A DNA stretch of 64,000 bases from CAZUVM01 sp964623885 (GCA_964623885.1 CAZUVM010000148.1:20391-84390); one strand, 5' to 3'; positions 26,277 to 35,038 are shown, numbered from the stretch's first letter. The notes: generated by a model from the sequence alone, not told the origin. A program made the numbers and translations.

Positions 26277-26288
26277 TCCCAGCCGAGA

Positions 26289-26436
26289 ACCACGAATCAA
26301 CACAAATTGACACGAATTCACCTGAAAAGAATGGAGCGCGCCCTGAAACCTTACGGTCCAGTAAGTCACTCACTTGGTCGCAAGGGAGTTGATTCTGTTG
26401 CCTCTGAATTAGTGTTTATTGGTGTCAATTCGTGGT
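26289..26436. repeat. Inverted-arm element built of 10-nt units, copy 1
   Basis: The left arm (26289-26318) reads as three 10-nt units, ACCACGAATC / AACACAAATT / GACACGAATT. The right arm (26407-26436) is its inverted match with six differences in 30. About 88 bases lie between. A similarly built element sits at 63324-63480, and a single arm at 56030-56065. Confidence 0.7.
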
Positions 26437-26453
26437 AAGGCAATCGATTCGGA

Positions 26454-27146
26454 TCAATCCCGATGCTCAGGCGTTCGCGCCCGATTTCGCGCCTGCCAAT
26501 CAGCCATGGTCTGCTTCACGATTTCATTTAAGCCCTCATTCCATCCCGCCATTACAGCGGCCGCCGTCCTGGTCTTGAGGGCTGTTCTATGCGCATATTG
26601 TTTCTCCAGGAGCACCTGCTGCGGAATATCATTGGAGGCGTTGTAAAAACGGAACGATATCTGCAGAACCGCGGCCGGAGCGGTTGGGTTGCGGAAGTCG
26701 CCGTAGAGTTGCTCGATCTCGGCTTCCAACTGCAGCGAAGGTGTCAATGCGCTGCCAGGCTCGACGACGGCCTGGAAAGCACCGCTCTCTTGCAAATAAC
26801 CTCGCAGCGCGGCGTCGACGGCTTCGGAAGGCGCCACCAGAAAATCGGCGTATGGGTCGCGCTCATAGGAGAGCTCTCCGGTTCGGTAGATAAACGACTG
26901 TGAATCGAACGGCACCGCAACGGTGACCCGACGAATGAGCAGCGTTGGCTGCGGAGAGTGGGATGCCGCGGACGGCGTCCCTGCCGACGGCCTCCCCACC
27001 GGCTCGCGATTCGATTCCGAGTCTTGGGGGAACGGCAGAGCGGCAAACGCGAAAGATTGTTTCTGCAATGCCGGCCGGGAGAAGCTGCACGCAGAAATGC
27101 AGCAGCACACAAGAGCCAAGGATACAATCAAAGTATAAGATCTCAT
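26454..27146 (-). CDS. ABC-type transport auxiliary lipoprotein (PqiC-like) of the Mla/MCE operon
   Basis: 230 residues with a lipoprotein signal (LIVSLALVCCCISAC, lipobox ISAC) and an ABC_trans_aux/PqiC-like domain. Family-like segments are LLIRRVTVAVPFDSQSFIYRTGELSYERDPYADFLVAPSEAV and SFRFYNASNDIPQQVLLEKQY, cited as regions. Such lipoproteins serve MCE transporters moving lipid between the inner and outer membranes. Its ATG overlaps the mlaD stop by 4 bases. Residues about 50-66, REPVGRPSAGTPSAASH, are encoded by a copy of the intergenic GGGACGCC palindrome read in frame, apparently an insertion in the linker between the lipobox and the domain. Confidence 0.82.
   Translation of the reverse strand: MRSYTLIVSLALVCCCISACSFSRPALQKQSFAFAALPFPQDSESNREPVGRPSAGTPSAASHSPQPTLLIRRVTVAVPFDSQSFIYRTGELSYERDPYADFLVAPSEAVDAALRGYLQESGAFQAVVEPGSALTPSLQLEAEIEQLYGDFRNPTAPAAVLQISFRFYNASNDIPQQVLLEKQYAHRTALKTRTAAAVMAGWNEGLNEIVKQTMADWQARNRARTPEHRD
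26960..26996. repeat. GGGACGCC palindrome (family B) inside a coding sequence
   Basis: Over about 37 bases it matches the intergenic copy at 42040-42076 with few differences, including flanking bases beyond the palindrome. The surrounding lipoprotein frame is kept open. Confidence 0.65.
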
Positions 27147-28141
27147 TTCCCGGTTCCTTCAACGCTTTTGGCGGGCGGCGGCGGGCGGCCGAAAATGGCG
27201 CCCGCCGGGTACTGCTTGAATTGCCGCGCCGCCTGTTCAAGGTCGGCGGTGGCGCGCCGGGCGTGTTCGAGCGCCTCGTTCAGTGACGCCGAATCGACAT
27301 TTGCTGCTAATCGATCCAGGTGGCCGACTACCTCGCCGAGCCGGTTCACCAGGGTGTCGGTGTGGGCGGCGATTTCCTGCAAGTTCTGATTCTTCGGCGT
27401 GGTGCCGACAAATGCATCCAGTCGGGCGCTGACTCCCCGAAGATCCGTCACCAGCCCGTCGACATTTTGTTCGACTCGTCCAAACTGTTTAATCACGACG
27501 TCGGCATTGGTGCCAATCGCTCCCAGATTCACCTGGTCCAAATGATCGAGCAGCCTTTGCGCGGAACCCAAATCCGCTTCCAGCGTCGTCGCGAGTTGCT
27601 GGAAATTGAGCTGCTTCACATTGCGCATAGTGGTTTCCAATGACGTCAACACTTCGCTCATTTGGCTTGGCGCCGAAGGGATATAGAGGTTTCGCGGTCT
27701 CCAGGGAATGGAAGGCAGGGGATAATCGGCCGGATCATTGACGTAGTCCAGTGCCAGAATCGTAGCGCCGGCGAGCCCTTCGGATTTGACGCGAGCGCGC
27801 AAACCTTGCCGCACTTCTTCCTGAATCGCCTGATCGAGACGCGCGCCGGACGCGACGACGGATACATCTTTATGAATAATAAATTCCACGTAAACGTACC
27901 TCGGCTCGGGTTGGCGATACACATTCCAGGTGAAATTAATCCGACTGACTTCTCCAACCGGCACCCCCCGCAAGGTGACCTGCGCCCCGGTCTTTAGTCC
28001 TTCGACATTCCCGCTGACGTAAGTTTCAGCGACAATCTTGCCCTCAAACAACCGGGACCCTTCGAAAATGAAAATCGCCGCCAGGAACAAACCCGTTCCC
28101 ACGAGCACAAACAAACCAAGTTTGAAATCGCTCGTCTTCAT
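27143..28141 (-). CDS. mlaD: MlaD-like MCE-domain lipid-binding protein
   Basis: 332 residues. One N-terminal transmembrane helix (LGLFVLVGTGLFLAAIFIF) is followed by a single MCE domain (VEGLKTGAQVTLRGVPVGEVSRI, residues about 35-130) and a long helical C-terminal region with coiled-coil character ending in a Pro-rich tail. MlaD-type proteins form periplasmic hexamers that pass phospholipid through a central channel. The frame extends to 28327, but ATG 28141 overlaps the ATPase stop by 4 bases and begins the membrane anchor directly. The helical extension recalls the larger PqiB/YebT-like or MCE1 forms more than E. coli MlaD (183 residues). Confidence 0.9.
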   Translation of the reverse strand: MKTSDFKLGLFVLVGTGLFLAAIFIFEGSRLFEGKIVAETYVSGNVEGLKTGAQVTLRGVPVGEVSRINFTWNVYRQPEPRYVYVEFIIHKDVSVVASGARLDQAIQEEVRQGLRARVKSEGLAGATILALDYVNDPADYPLPSIPWRPRNLYIPSAPSQMSEVLTSLETTMRNVKQLNFQQLATTLEADLGSAQRLLDHLDQVNLGAIGTNADVVIKQFGRVEQNVDGLVTDLRGVSARLDAFVGTTPKNQNLQEIAAHTDTLVNRLGEVVGHLDRLAANVDSASLNEALEHARRATADLEQAARQFKQYPAGAIFGRPPPPAKSVEGTGK

Positions 28142-28917
28142 GCCGGTTCGGCTTTTCCCCGCGGTAGAGGGCCGTGAAAAAACTGCTGCACCCTGGGATC
28201 GGGTGAGTGATCGCGCAGCTCGGCGGGCGGGCCGTCGGCGATAATCGTGTGAGTTTCGCCGTCGACCATGAGCACCCGAGAGGCGATGGCAAAAATCGTC
28301 GGCAGCTCGTGTGTCACCATCACGCAAGTAATGGCGAAATCGCGAGCGAGACTCAGAAGCAACCCATCCAGCTCGGCGGCAGTGATGGGATCGAGGCCGA
28401 CGGTCGGCTCGTCCAAAAATAGAATGCGCGGATCCAGGGCCATGACGCGGGCAATCGCCGCGCGTTTTTGCATGCCGCCGCTCAGTTCGGCCGGTTGCTT
28501 TTGCGCCGCCTCCGCCAGGCCCACCAGCTTAAGTTTTGAAAGCGCCACCAGTTCGCGCGCGAAGCAGGGCAAGTCGGTGAATTCATCCAGGGGCAATTCA
28601 ACATTCTCGAGGACGGACATGGAACCGAACAAAGCCCCGCTTTGATACAGCACGCCGAACGAGCGCAACAATGCGTGGCGTTCCTCGCCTTCAGAGCGCA
28701 GCAGGTCTTTGCCTTCGATGAACACCTCGCCGGCCAGCGGCGGGATGAGCCCAATCAGATGTTTGAGCAACGTGCTTTTGCCGCTGCCCGAACGGCCGAT
28801 GATCACCAGCACCTCGCCGCGACGCACCTGAAACGTAACGTGTTCGAGGATTACCTTGTCGCCATAACCTCCTTTGAGATCGCGCACATCAATAATGATG
28901 TCGGCCGCGTCTTTCAT
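28138..28917 (-). CDS. mlaF: MlaF-like ABC transporter ATPase
   Basis: 259-residue ATPase driving the MCE lipid transporter. Walker A GRSGSGKST, signature LSGGMQKRAAIAR and Walker B ILFLDEPTVGLDP followed by VMVTHE are all intact. It has 4-base overlaps with the permease upstream and the MCE gene downstream. LSGGM(Q/K)KR and DPITA are typical of the Mla/Ttg2A branch. Confidence 0.94.
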   Translation of the reverse strand: MKDAADIIIDVRDLKGGYGDKVILEHVTFQVRRGEVLVIIGRSGSGKSTLLKHLIGLIPPLAGEVFIEGKDLLRSEGEERHALLRSFGVLYQSGALFGSMSVLENVELPLDEFTDLPCFARELVALSKLKLVGLAEAAQKQPAELSGGMQKRAAIARVMALDPRILFLDEPTVGLDPITAAELDGLLLSLARDFAITCVMVTHELPTIFAIASRVLMVDGETHTIIADGPPAELRDHSPDPRVQQFFHGPLPRGKAEPA

Positions 28918-30065
28918 GGCGAGCTCAGAAGATAATTCGCCGTCGAATAGAGAGTGTTGGAAATGATGATAAGCATGATACTGGCCACGACGCAGCGCTT
29001 GGTGGAAACGCCCACCGCCTCCGGACCTTCGCCAGTCTGCAACCCGCGAAGGCAGCTCACGGCGCCGATGATCAAACCAAAAATGAGGCTCTTCGTGATG
29101 CCCACCAAGAGGTCTCCGAGCGTCAGTTGAGCCAGCATTTCGCTGTAAATCATTCGGGGCGGAAAGCCCATGAGGCGCATGATCATGACTCCGCCAATAA
29201 TTCCCATCAGCATCGAGTAAACAGTTACAAGCGGGGTAAGCAACAAGGCGGCCAGCACCCGCTGCACGACCAGAAATCGGATCGGCTCCAACCCCATCGT
29301 TTTGAGCGCATCCAGTTCCTCATTGACCTTCATCGTGGCCAGTTCCGCCGTCAGCGCCGAGCCGGAGCGGCTGGCCAGCATGATTCCGGTCACGATCGGT
29401 CCGGTGTCCCGGAGCGCCGAAAAGCCGATCATGTCGGCAATCATCCACTGGGCGCCGAAACGCTCGAGTGGACGCACCGATTCCAGCGCCATGACCAGGC
29501 CCACAAGCCAACTGACCGCGCCGACCAGCGGCAAAGCGTTTGCCCCGGCGCTTTCCATCACCCGCCTGACTTCACCCCACCGCATCCATCGTGGATGCAG
29601 CAGCGCGCCCGGCATGACCCGCAGGACGCTGCCCACAAACGTCACTTGCTCCCGTAAATCGGCCAGCATCCCGCGAGTAAAAGCCCCCACTTCTTCGGGC
29701 CAGCTCACGTGCCGCTGGACCCGGCCCTGGTAAGCGCGGTAATCTTCGCTGCTGAAGGTAGTGAGGAGCCGCTTGGGGCCCTCGGTGAGCCCGGTGATGT
29801 TCACGCTGACCCCGGGCGACATGCCGCCTTCCTTCAAATAGCGCAACAGGGCAATGCCAATGCCGCCATGAAGTTCCAGTTGGCTGACGTCTACGGCCAG
29901 CGTCCTGGCCCTGAGTCCGTGAAGCCGTTGCTCCAACTCACGCCAGCAGCGGCCGGCGCTTTCCAGGTCGAGGCGGCCGCGCAGCACCAGCCGGGCCGTG
30001 CCGTCCGGCTCCGCGCGAACCTCGGCGTTGACAGTGCTTTCCCTGCTCGGCCCCTCGTCTGCCAT
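28914..30065 (-). CDS. mlaE: MlaE-like permease with fused N-terminal STAS domain
   Basis: 383 residues. The first about 115 resemble a STAS domain (TARLVLRGRLDLESAGRCW, LAVDVSQLELHGGIGIALL), which corresponds to the separate MlaB protein of E. coli; the rest is the five-to-six-helix MlaE permease (DTGPIVTGIMLASRSGSALTAELATMKVNEELDAL as a region). It is the first gene of a four-gene operon, permease-ATPase-MCE-lipoprotein, in which every junction is a 4-base overlap. No mlaC or mlaA homologue lies in the window. The fusion is known from several phyla. Confidence 0.93.
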   Translation of the reverse strand: MADEGPSRESTVNAEVRAEPDGTARLVLRGRLDLESAGRCWRELEQRLHGLRARTLAVDVSQLELHGGIGIALLRYLKEGGMSPGVSVNITGLTEGPKRLLTTFSSEDYRAYQGRVQRHVSWPEEVGAFTRGMLADLREQVTFVGSVLRVMPGALLHPRWMRWGEVRRVMESAGANALPLVGAVSWLVGLVMALESVRPLERFGAQWMIADMIGFSALRDTGPIVTGIMLASRSGSALTAELATMKVNEELDALKTMGLEPIRFLVVQRVLAALLLTPLVTVYSMLMGIIGGVMIMRLMGFPPRMIYSEMLAQLTLGDLLVGITKSLIFGLIIGAVSCLRGLQTGEGPEAVGVSTKRCVVASIMLIIISNTLYSTANYLLSSP

Positions 30066-30071
30066 TACCGG

Positions 30072-30245
30072 CTAAAACATCTTTCTGCCGACAAAGATCC
30101 CCAAAAGCAGCAGAATGATGAAAATCGCGATAAACAGGAAAAACAGAAACTTCGCAATATCCGCCGCCGCTCCGGCGATCCCGGCAAATCCCAGGATTGC
30201 GGCAATAATTGCAATCACCAGAAAAATAGCAGCCCATCGTAGCAT
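30072..30245 (-). CDS. DUF1328/UPF0391 small membrane protein
   Basis: A 57-residue frame starting MLRWAAIFLVIAIIAAILG and ending GIFVGRKMF, with two hydrophobic helices separated by FAGIAGAAADIAKF. This is the DUF1328 (YtjA/UPF0391) pattern of small membrane proteins, often stress-induced, function unknown. A strong ribosome-binding site, AGGGAGGA, lies five bases before the ATG. It sits just before the Mla operon in the same direction (6 bases between its stop and the permease ATG). Confidence 0.85.
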   Translation of the reverse strand: MLRWAAIFLVIAIIAAILGFAGIAGAAADIAKFLFFLFIAIFIILLLLGIFVGRKMF

Positions 30246-30428
30246 GCGTCCTCCCTTCGTTGGTGCCTATTATCCATTTGGTTTCCCATATAAAAATTAA
30301 CTGGGATCATTCCGCCGAGCGTTGGGGTGTTTTGCCCAAGATCGGTGTGTTTTTCCGACATTTGGAAGCAGCCGCTTACCTGACCGTCATAAGACAGATA
30401 CGAAAACAAAGGACTGAAGGAATCTTGT

Positions 30429-30454
30429 GGGACCGCCGGGGACGGCGTCCTACC
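30429..30454. repeat. GGGACGCC palindrome (family B) supplying a stop codon
   Basis: A slightly altered copy (GGGACCGCCG..CGGCGTCCTACC). The minus-strand TAG that ends the kinase frame (30450-30452) lies inside it. Confidence 0.7.
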
Positions 30455-31862
30455 GATTTTTGATGCGAGAGGCGAGCCAGTCCAGGAGCTGCCGGGTCAA
30501 TTCGGCGGTGACGCGGTACGGTGGGGCGGTAGCGTCGAGGGTTCGACCCTGGGGCAGGGTGGCAACGAGTTGGCGGTAAGCCTGGACCTGACGCTCGGTC
30601 TCGGCCGGTGACACCTCCCGTTTGCGCGCCTGCAGCACCTCAGCGGGAGCATCGAGGAGGAATACGAGGTCGGGTTGGCGAAGTGTCCGGAATAAGAGAC
30701 GGATGATCCCATTGGGCACGGATAAGCGGTATCGGCGCTGGTCGATGAGAAAATCGTAATAATAGCGGTCGATCAGCACGAGGCCGCCGCGAAACATCGC
30801 GGGCCTGAATTGCAGGAGGGAGCCAAGCACGTATTCGAGCCAATGCCCCGCCAGATAACACAGTGACGCGAGCCAACCGCGAGGCGGCTGGCCGTGCGGA
30901 TCAGTATTTGGCTTTCCGGAGGGTTGGCGCCGTTTTCTAAAGAAGACCACGGGTTTCCAATGGACCTGGAGGCCTTTTCCAGGGGAGAAGCTTGGGCGCA
31001 ATCGTTCGATGAGTTGAGCGCCGACGGTGGATTTTCCGCTGCCGTCGGCGCCAAGAATTACCAGGACCATGCCGCTGGGCCTGAACCAGCGGCGGAAGAT
31101 TCGAGCGCTGTCTCGGACAAGCGCCGTGGCTGCCCTGACCGGGCTTCGCGTGAGTGCGCGGAAGATAAGAGCGCGGCGCAGCGGTTTGACGAGGTCGGCC
31201 ACGCCAGGCCAGTCTTCAGCGAGCACGCGATCCACCAGGCGGTTGGAGAGGGCGGCGCTAAAGGGCCCGGACAGAACATGCTTGGCCTTCTCCACATCCG
31301 ATCTGAAGCCGGCGAGGATTTTGGTTTTGTATTTTTCGGCCACTTCACCGTGCTGAAGCAGTCGGCCGAGCAATGAGATACAGGCCTCGTGCACGGGGTG
31401 GGGAATAGCGAATAATCCGCGGTCAACTCGTTCGGCAATGACGGGGCTGGCGCGCAATACGGTAAACCCGCGCCAGGCGAGCTCGGGGTAGAGATCAATT
31501 TGTATTTGCTGAAGGGTTTGAGGCTCGTAAAAGAACAGTCCAAGCGACGCGAACTCGATGCGATTATGCAAGCGGTAACCGGCGATCTTGGCGGCTTCTA
31601 TCGAAACCTGCTCCGCCTCGTTGAGGCGATGCGGCTCGACCAGGACATCGATGTCATTGGAGGTAGCGGTGGGCAAGGTCTCGTAGTTGCGGAGGATGAC
31701 AAAAGGGATGTCCGCACGTTTCCATGCTTCAAAGACGCAGGTGAGGAACGGAGCCAGGCCGGCGTCAGCAGTGTGCGGCAAAACGCTGCCTTCACCCGGA
31801 GTTACGGGCACAGATCCCTGCTGGTTATCGCGTTGGTGGCTCGAACTCAATGGCTCGCCCAT
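30450..31862 (-). CDS. Nucleotidyltransferase-like / thymidylate-kinase-like fusion protein
   Basis: 470 residues. The N-terminal part shows a nucleotidyltransferase-like motif, ILRNYETLPTATSNDIDVLV (residues about 57-76), as in DxD-type transferase folds. The C-terminal part is a P-loop kinase of thymidylate-kinase type with GADGSGKST (about 271-279), LVLIDRYYYDF and a LID-like ARKREVSPAETERQ. Such proteins occur in cell-surface polysaccharide loci, and the acceptor is unknown; dTMP is unlikely to be the substrate because of the fusion. Its start overlaps the end of the next phosphotransferase by 16 bases, so the pair is coupled. The stop codon is provided by a palindromic repeat, so the original C-terminus may have been a little different. 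Confidence 0.72.
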   Translation of the reverse strand: MGEPLSSSHQRDNQQGSVPVTPGEGSVLPHTADAGLAPFLTCVFEAWKRADIPFVILRNYETLPTATSNDIDVLVEPHRLNEAEQVSIEAAKIAGYRLHNRIEFASLGLFFYEPQTLQQIQIDLYPELAWRGFTVLRASPVIAERVDRGLFAIPHPVHEACISLLGRLLQHGEVAEKYKTKILAGFRSDVEKAKHVLSGPFSAALSNRLVDRVLAEDWPGVADLVKPLRRALIFRALTRSPVRAATALVRDSARIFRRWFRPSGMVLVILGADGSGKSTVGAQLIERLRPSFSPGKGLQVHWKPVVFFRKRRQPSGKPNTDPHGQPPRGWLASLCYLAGHWLEYVLGSLLQFRPAMFRGGLVLIDRYYYDFLIDQRRYRLSVPNGIIRLLFRTLRQPDLVFLLDAPAEVLQARKREVSPAETERQVQAYRQLVATLPQGRTLDATAPPYRVTAELTRQLLDWLASRIKNR

Positions 31863-32896
31863 TTCTGCGCCAGCACCTTAAGCAATTCCACAACACGAGG
31901 CGAGCCTTCGGCGGGGCGTAACACGTCGCGACAATATAATGAATAAGCCAGAAACCATTCACGTTCGCGGCCTATGAGACCGGCCTCGCGCGCGTAAGCC
32001 TGAAATGGTGACGAAACAAGAAGTGACTCGGCCAGGCTCGCCAGCCGGGCCGGCGGTTGCCGCTGAACCAGCATGGCCGGCTGCAGCACGAAATGAAACC
32101 AGTCCCACGCCGGCGGGCCGTTCAATTCGCCGCGCTCCCAATCCAACACTGTCCAAACGCCAGGCGCGGAAACTTTGATGTTCCATGGCGCGAAATCGCC
32201 GTGAAAGACGGCAGCTTGAACGCGCAAACCGGCAAGGGTGGCCAACTGTTTGAACAAAGGGTCTTCGGTCGATGCCTGATTCAAACGCTGCCAGGCAGCC
32301 AGTTCGCTCACCTCGATCCTGCGACCGGCTTTGAGCCAGGAACTGAGGAGCGGTTCGACGTCGCCTGCCTGCGCTGCTCGAGGGGAATGGCCCGGGAAAA
32401 AGTCCGTGGCGAAAGCATGAATGCCGCGTTCATGGAACTGGTGGCGCACGCGTGGGATAGCGCGTAGCTCGGCAGGAATGGAGCTCAAGAACGAAACCTC
32501 TTTGGCAATCAGTTCGTTCGCAGCGGGCTGGGTACCCGCCTTTACGACTGCCGCAGGCTTGCCATCGTGTGAAAAAACCAGGATCTGAAAACGCCGGCCG
32601 GGCACCCACGGGTTTCCGGCCATAATGGCGAAATCGGGAAGCTCGGGCGCAGGAGTATGAGGCGAACCTTTGCTAACGCGGTTCAGGAACTGGAGGAAGG
32701 GGCCCTGAGGGTCCAGCGAGAGAGCGTCTTGTTCCGCCCAAAGAGGCAATCGGCGACGGATGGATTGTCGCCAGATCCACTTAGCTCCGCGCGCACGGAG
32801 GGTCTGGGCGGGGTAAAGGTCTATCGCGGCCTGCATTTGCGGCATGCCGCGAGGCAGGATGAGCAGCGGGTGACCGGCTTTTTTGAATACCGCCAT
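31847..32896 (-). CDS. APH-family phosphotransferase
   Basis: 349 residues with the aminoglycoside phosphotransferase-type core in the C-terminal half: VFHGDFAPWNI (catalytic Asp and Asn) and TVLDWERGELNGPPAWDWFHF (metal site). The N-terminal part (MAVFKKAGHPLLILPRGMP..LYPAQT) is not a known domain to me. The frame stays open to 33019, but the upstream residues (MVGLWALDFGLL..) are encoded by TCCAAAG tandem repeats. ATG 32896 is the first plausible protein start; GTG 32908 is an alternative. It is the upstream partner of the kinase fusion and probably serves the same unknown pathway. Confidence 0.68.
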   Translation of the reverse strand: MAVFKKAGHPLLILPRGMPQMQAAIDLYPAQTLRARGAKWIWRQSIRRRLPLWAEQDALSLDPQGPFLQFLNRVSKGSPHTPAPELPDFAIMAGNPWVPGRRFQILVFSHDGKPAAVVKAGTQPAANELIAKEVSFLSSIPAELRAIPRVRHQFHERGIHAFATDFFPGHSPRAAQAGDVEPLLSSWLKAGRRIEVSELAAWQRLNQASTEDPLFKQLATLAGLRVQAAVFHGDFAPWNIKVSAPGVWTVLDWERGELNGPPAWDWFHFVLQPAMLVQRQPPARLASLAESLLVSSPFQAYAREAGLIGREREWFLAYSLYCRDVLRPAEGSPRVVELLKVLAQKWASH

Positions 32897-32966
32897 TTCG
32901 ACCCGGCGCACCCGCGGCGAGGAGGGAGGGGCGCTCTCAAATAAGCTTTTCCAGGATGTATTGCCG

Positions 32967-33016
32967 CTATCCAAGGTCCGAGGCAAAAGTCCAAAGTCCA
33001 GGGCCCAAAGTCCAAC
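32967..33016. repeat. TCCAAAG-type short tandem repeats
   Basis: Variants of TCCAAAG/TCCAAGG occur about four times in 50 bases, in the divergent gap between the phosphotransferase and typA. Both neighbouring frames run into it but neither needs it. Confidence 0.6.
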
Positions 33017-33149
33017 CAAAACAGCAGCCTTGACCTTTAGCGGTTTCGAGGCACATTACCCGGCTCGATTCGTGGGCGTTGATGCCTGTGAGGCGCGTCC
33101 AACTCGGGCTCTCGTTTCGCGCATCTCGTTTCACGAGTTCACTTTACAC

Positions 33150-34985
33150 ATGCAGCACATACGTAATATCGCCATTATCGCACACGTAGACCACGGCAAA
33201 ACGACGCTCGTCGACTGCCTGCTCAAGCAATCCGGGACTTTCCGCGCCAACCAGGCCATTGCCTCGGAAGAGCGGATCATGGACTCCATGGACCTAGAGC
33301 GGGAAAAAGGCATTACCATCCGCGCCAAGAACGCCGCGTTCAAATACAAAGATTACCACATCAATATCGTGGACACCCCCGGTCACGCAGATTTTGGCGG
33401 CGAGGTCGAGCGTATCATGAACATGATCGATGGCGTGTTGCTGGTGGTGGATGCTGCTGACGGCCCGCAGGCCCAGACCCGTTTCGTACTGCGGAAGGCT
33501 TTGGAGGCCGGCGCCAAGCCCATAGTGGTCATTAATAAAATCGATCGCGAGAATGCCAACCCGCACGAAGTTCTCGACGCGGTGTGGGATCTATTCGGTT
33601 CGCTGCACGCGACAGACGAGCAGATGGATTTCCCGGTGATTTATGCGAGTGCCAAGGACGGCTATGCCAAAGTCGACTTGAAACACTCGAGCGGCACTAT
33701 GGAGCCGTTGTTTGACGCTATCATCAAACACATCCCTCCGCCGCGGGCGCACGCGGGCGAAGGGTTCAAACTGCTGGTAGCGAACCTGGACTATTCCGAT
33801 TACCTGGGCCGAATCGCCTTCGGCAAGATTTATAGCGGCAAGGTAAAAGTGGGGGATATTTCGATCTGCATACACGGCGACGGGCGCAAAACCACTTCAA
33901 AGATTACCGCCATTTTCCATTTCGAAGGGCTCAAGCGCATCGAGATCCAGGAGGCGCACGCCGGCGACGTGGTGGGCCTGACCGGCTTCGACGATGTGTT
34001 CATTGGTGAAACTATTACCGATTCAGAAGCGCGGCTGCCGTTGCCGTTTGTGCCCATTGATCCGCCCACCATTCAAATGCAGTTCGCGGTGAACGACGGT
34101 CCGCTCGCAGGCACGGATGGCCAACTGGTCACTGCACGTCACATTTGGGAACGCCTCGTCAAAGAGGTCCGCACGAACGTGGCGCTGCGTATCGAACAAA
34201 CCGATGCGCCAAACATCTTCAATGTCAGCGGTCGTGGTGAAATGCAGATCGCGATCCTCGTTGAGCAGATGCGGCGCGAAGGCTACGAAGTGCTGGTTTC
34301 CCGGCCCGAGGTCATCTACCGTAAAGATCCCGCCGGCAACCTGCTCGAACCCATCGAACGGCTGTTCCTCGAAATCCCCAAGGAATTCATGGGACCGGTG
34401 CTGGAGAATCTCTCTGGGCGCAAAGGCGAAATCGTCAACATGAATCACCATGGCGATGAAGTGAGCATCGAGGCGCTGATTCCCACCCGCGGGCTGATCG
34501 GCTTCGAAACCGACCTGGTCAACCAGACTCGCGGCCTCGGCGTCATGAGCCATTTGTTCCACGAATACGGCCCCGACCGCGGCGATATCGTCGCGCGCAA
34601 AAACGGGTCGCTGGTGTCCATGGAGAGCGGGGAGGCGATGGCTTACGCCTTGAACATGCTTCAGGAACGGGGTCGGCTCATGGTCGAGCCGGGCGATAAA
34701 ATCTATGAAGGAATGATCGTCGGCGAGAACGCGCGCGAAAATGATATCCCGGTGAATCCCTGCAAGGCCAAGAAACTCACGAATATGCGATCGCAAGGCG
34801 ACGGTAAAGGCATCCAGCTTTCTGCCCCGCTGAAGCTCTCACTCGAGCGCGCCCTGGAATACATCGGGCCCGACGAGTACGTCGAGGCGACGCCAAAGAA
34901 CTTGCGTTTGCGGAAGAAAATCCTCGACGAGAACCAACGTAAACGCGCCGCTCAAAACCGGGCGATCAAGGTTGTGGCAGCCTAG
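33150..34985 (+). CDS. typA: Translational GTPase TypA/BipA
   Basis: Ribosome-binding GTPase involved in 50S assembly and in growth under stress or cold. The sequence starts MQHIRNIAIIAHVDHGKTT, with P-loop AHVDHGKT at 11-18, switch region DSMDLEREKGITI, DTPGHADFGGEVER and NKIDRENA. 611 residues is exactly the family size. An open frame reaches 32883, but that part lies in repeat sequence and antisense to another gene; the ATG at 33150 is clear from the conserved N-terminus. Confidence 0.97.
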   Translation: MQHIRNIAIIAHVDHGKTTLVDCLLKQSGTFRANQAIASEERIMDSMDLEREKGITIRAKNAAFKYKDYHINIVDTPGHADFGGEVERIMNMIDGVLLVVDAADGPQAQTRFVLRKALEAGAKPIVVINKIDRENANPHEVLDAVWDLFGSLHATDEQMDFPVIYASAKDGYAKVDLKHSSGTMEPLFDAIIKHIPPPRAHAGEGFKLLVANLDYSDYLGRIAFGKIYSGKVKVGDISICIHGDGRKTTSKITAIFHFEGLKRIEIQEAHAGDVVGLTGFDDVFIGETITDSEARLPLPFVPIDPPTIQMQFAVNDGPLAGTDGQLVTARHIWERLVKEVRTNVALRIEQTDAPNIFNVSGRGEMQIAILVEQMRREGYEVLVSRPEVIYRKDPAGNLLEPIERLFLEIPKEFMGPVLENLSGRKGEIVNMNHHGDEVSIEALIPTRGLIGFETDLVNQTRGLGVMSHLFHEYGPDRGDIVARKNGSLVSMESGEAMAYALNMLQERGRLMVEPGDKIYEGMIVGENARENDIPVNPCKAKKLTNMRSQGDGKGIQLSAPLKLSLERALEYIGPDEYVEATPKNLRLRKKILDENQRKRAAQNRAIKVVAA

Positions 34986-35015
34986 CTATAGGCTGTTCAA
35001 TAAATCCGTCTCGCG

Positions 35016-35038
35016 CCCCGCCAAACCGGCGGGGTTTT
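35016..35038 (+). terminator. Rho-independent terminator after typA
   Basis: CCCCGCC (35016-35022) and GGCGGGG (35028-35034) form a 7-bp GC stem with a 5-base loop, followed by TTTT. It lies 30 bases after the typA stop, between convergent genes. Confidence 0.85.

Noticed and set aside
26289..26436. Possible CRISPR array from repeated decamers
   Set aside because: Units are contiguous with no spacers, inverted between arms, and no cas genes are present.
32883..33149. N-terminal extension of typA
   Set aside because: It contains TCCAAAG repeats and lies partly antisense to the phosphotransferase; TypA proteins begin at the MQHIRN segment.
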